NCBI GenBank assembly: GCA_021299615.1
Contig: JAJTHC010000035.1
Span: forward strand, 1-6,892
DNA length: 6,892 nucleotides
Reading direction: 5' to 3'
Source of the DNA: Vampirovibrionales bacterium
Lineage (GTDB): Bacteria > Cyanobacteriota > Vampirovibrionia > Vampirovibrionales > JAJTHC01
The notes beneath the pieces were generated by a model. That model searched no databases. It saw only the letters and a list, made by a program, of their open reading frames with translations, and had not been told where the DNA came from. Below, in pieces: positions 5,398-6,892 of the stretch (its first letter is position 1; each line of letters begins with the position of its first letter). The translations under genes were made by a program, and so were the position numbers.

Positions 5398-6750
5398 ATG
5401 CTTAATTTTCGTTTTAAGAATAATCGTCACCCTGCTAATGTTTTCATTATGTTAGTAGCGTTTGTCATTTTTGGATTTTTAATGGGGTTAAGTTATTCCA
5501 TTGGGCAATTAAAAATGATCAATTTAGAACAACATTCCGTAAAAACCATCAAAACAAAACTTGATTTAATTAACAATTCTGGTCTCAGCGAAGTTATTGC
5601 TAACCGTTTATTCCCAACCAGCAACCGCTATTCATGGCAATTCGATAATGTGGCTGATATTTCAACAACAGCTGATCCGATATTAAAACCAAAACCTTTT
5701 TTAAATGACTCTGGGTATGTATATGAAACCATTAGCAATGTTGAAAAGGCTGTGGGTCGTTACCAGTATATTATTTTAGGAGTAAACCCCTATTTTGACT
5801 ATAATCCAGGCTCAGGGGCTTATACGGTCAGTACCGCAAAAATGGATTCAGGTGAGCATCTTTACAATATCGAAAATCCTTTGTATGTTATAGTTCGTTC
5901 CTTTCTGTGTTTTGACGATGCAACATCTACTATCGCTTATGATTCGGTTAAATCTCACACCGTTTCTCCCTATGCAATATGTCAGGCTGGTCAAACTCTA
6001 AAAACCAATACTACTTTGACGGAAATGCGGGTTACCAACCCTCCGATCCCTACACTTCCGACGGATTCAAATACACAGATCGAAATCGTGTCCTCTCAAC
6101 AAATACAGCCAGAAACAACCATTACATTACCTTCTTATATTTTAAATCGAAACAACCTATCGACTAATCAGCTTAATTTTGAAGATTGGTGGACCAATAG
6201 AGTTGGAGGTATTCACTATGGCGTGATTGGCAATGCTGTTCCAGTAGGCATACGTTATACAAAAATTGTTTCAAGTCAACCCGTTCGTATTTATCTACCG
6301 TGGACATCGAATCCAATGACACTCCCTAATGATGCACTGATTCCTTCTTTAGAAATTTTGTTTCGAAGTGCTATTGATGAGCGTTCTTTGTATGTCGCCA
6401 TTCATCCGGGAAATGGAAGTTCAGCTTATGGTCCTAAAAACACAATTTACATGAACATCCCCGATCCTGAATTCCCTACATATCTACAACAAGATTTCAG
6501 TGCAACTATTCTAAGAAAAAGTGGTGTTGAAGGTCTTGGATATTTGACACAAGAACTGGGCTTTCCGAGCTTAAGCTTATTGAAAATTTCAGGGAGTGTC
6601 CCTTGTAGTCCAGTGCCTGCTTCCAATCCTGTTGTTTTTGCGTACGATTCTAATGAGATTCTTTTTAATTCTAAGGGACAATTAAGGGATGCTGATGGAT
6701 TCAAAAACTCAATCCAATATAGGGTGAGATTCCCTATGCCTGAGTGCTAA
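5398..6750 (+). CDS. Unrecognised membrane-anchored extracytoplasmic protein, 450 residues
   Basis: I cannot assign a family. The ATG at 5398 has AAGGA at 5385-5389, spaced 8 nt; an in-frame GTG 24 nt earlier has none. A short basic N-terminus (Arg5, Lys7, Arg10) precedes one hydrophobic segment at about 14-36 (VFIMLVAFVIFGFLMGLSYS), so the N-terminus is probably inside and residues 37-450 outside the cytoplasmic membrane. The next 35 residues look helical. The rest is rich in Ser, Thr, Asn, Pro and aromatics, typical of exported beta-rich protein. Exactly four cysteines occur, all outside: 171, 195, 403 and 450. A basic start, a single hydrophobic helix and Cys pairs ending at the last residue recall PilX/PilW-type minor pilins, but the Gly/Phe cleavage site and Glu5 of type IV prepilins are absent, so this is weak. 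GC content is visibly lower than in leuCD. The gene appears to stand alone under its own promoter and TTTACA repeats. Confidence 0.8.
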   Translation: MLNFRFKNNRHPANVFIMLVAFVIFGFLMGLSYSIGQLKMINLEQHSVKTIKTKLDLINNSGLSEVIANRLFPTSNRYSWQFDNVADISTTADPILKPKPFLNDSGYVYETISNVEKAVGRYQYIILGVNPYFDYNPGSGAYTVSTAKMDSGEHLYNIENPLYVIVRSFLCFDDATSTIAYDSVKSHTVSPYAICQAGQTLKTNTTLTEMRVTNPPIPTLPTDSNTQIEIVSSQQIQPETTITLPSYILNRNNLSTNQLNFEDWWTNRVGGIHYGVIGNAVPVGIRYTKIVSSQPVRIYLPWTSNPMTLPNDALIPSLEILFRSAIDERSLYVAIHPGNGSSAYGPKNTIYMNIPDPEFPTYLQQDFSATILRKSGVEGLGYLTQELGFPSLSLLKISGSVPCSPVPASNPVVFAYDSNEILFNSKGQLRDADGFKNSIQYRVRFPMPEC

Positions 6751-6773
6751 TAACATTTCTTAGATTGAATAGC

Positions 6774-6865
6774 GTCTGGCGTCTTCGTTGTCGCTTGGGT
6801 TCTCGATGTGCTTATGTACGTTTGTGTACATAAGCACATCTGCGAGTCTAGGCTCCTCGTCTAGC
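6774..6865. repeat. Hairpin repeat, copy B, with perfect 15-bp inverted repeat
   Basis: The boxes TCTTCGTTGTCGCT (6782-6795) and TCTAGGCTCC (6847-6856) match copy A at the same 51-nt spacing, while the interior differs. The core is GATGTGCTTATGTAC (6805-6819) with its exact complement at 6826-6840 around a 6-nt loop, a very stable hairpin. TAGC flanks the 92-nt unit at 6770-6773 and 6862-6865. No T-run follows the hairpin, so it is not a standard terminator, though it lies 54 nt after the last gene and could stabilise that transcript's 3' end. Confidence 0.7.
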
Positions 6866-6892
6866 CTACTGTACGGAGAACTCTTTAAAACA

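Noticed and set aside
6805..6840. 15-bp hairpin read as an intrinsic terminator of the last gene
   Set aside because: No T-run follows on either strand, the stem is AT-rich toward its loop, and the same context recurs as a repeat after rplT, where a separate true terminator exists.
1..6892. CRISPR, toxin-antitoxin, phage defence or integrase signatures
   Set aside because: No regularly spaced repeat array, no nuclease, helicase, integrase or transposase motif, and no tRNA was seen on either strand.

Overview
The window reads as a bacterial chromosome segment holding housekeeping and metabolic genes, with repeat-like intergenic DNA. It carries no phage, plasmid, CRISPR or tRNA/rRNA signatures. 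Every confidently called gene whose start lies in the window has an AAGGA-type ribosome binding site 7-9 nt before an ATG. The host is not identified with certainty. IF-3 and L20 do not look proteobacterial. L20 has the motif order seen in the cyanobacterial lineage, so a non-photosynthetic relative such as Vampirovibrionia is possible, but this is a low-confidence inference.

Layout. Positions 1-1294 (+) hold the translation operon infC (5' end outside the window)-rpmI-rplT, closed at 1362-1405 by a strong, nearly symmetric terminator. Instead of the common pheST continuation, the next 740 bp contain a hairpin repeat (1440-1514) and a short unknown gene on the minus strand (1541-1813). They also hold a regulatory-looking AT-rich stretch (1814-2168) with several dyads and a possible leucine-rich leader ORF. 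leuC and leuD (2169-4185, +) overlap by 8 nt and encode the two subunits of isopropylmalate isomerase. An E. coli-type fermentative D-lactate dehydrogenase gene (4281-5288, +) follows with its own probable promoter. The last gene (5398-6750, +) encodes an unrecognised 450-residue protein with one N-terminal membrane anchor and a long extracytoplasmic part. Three TTTACA-like units spaced 11 bp apart precede it. The window ends in a second copy of the hairpin repeat.

The genes form independent functional units: translation, leucine synthesis, fermentation and an unknown envelope protein. The best leads are non-coding: the pair of repeats with identical end boxes at identical spacing but different hairpins; the apparent 'empty site' of one of them after rplT; the Pho-box-like repeats before the envelope protein; a structured GAAA-loop hairpin directly before rplT; and the leucine-rich small ORF before leuC. 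No clearly new multi-gene system is visible.
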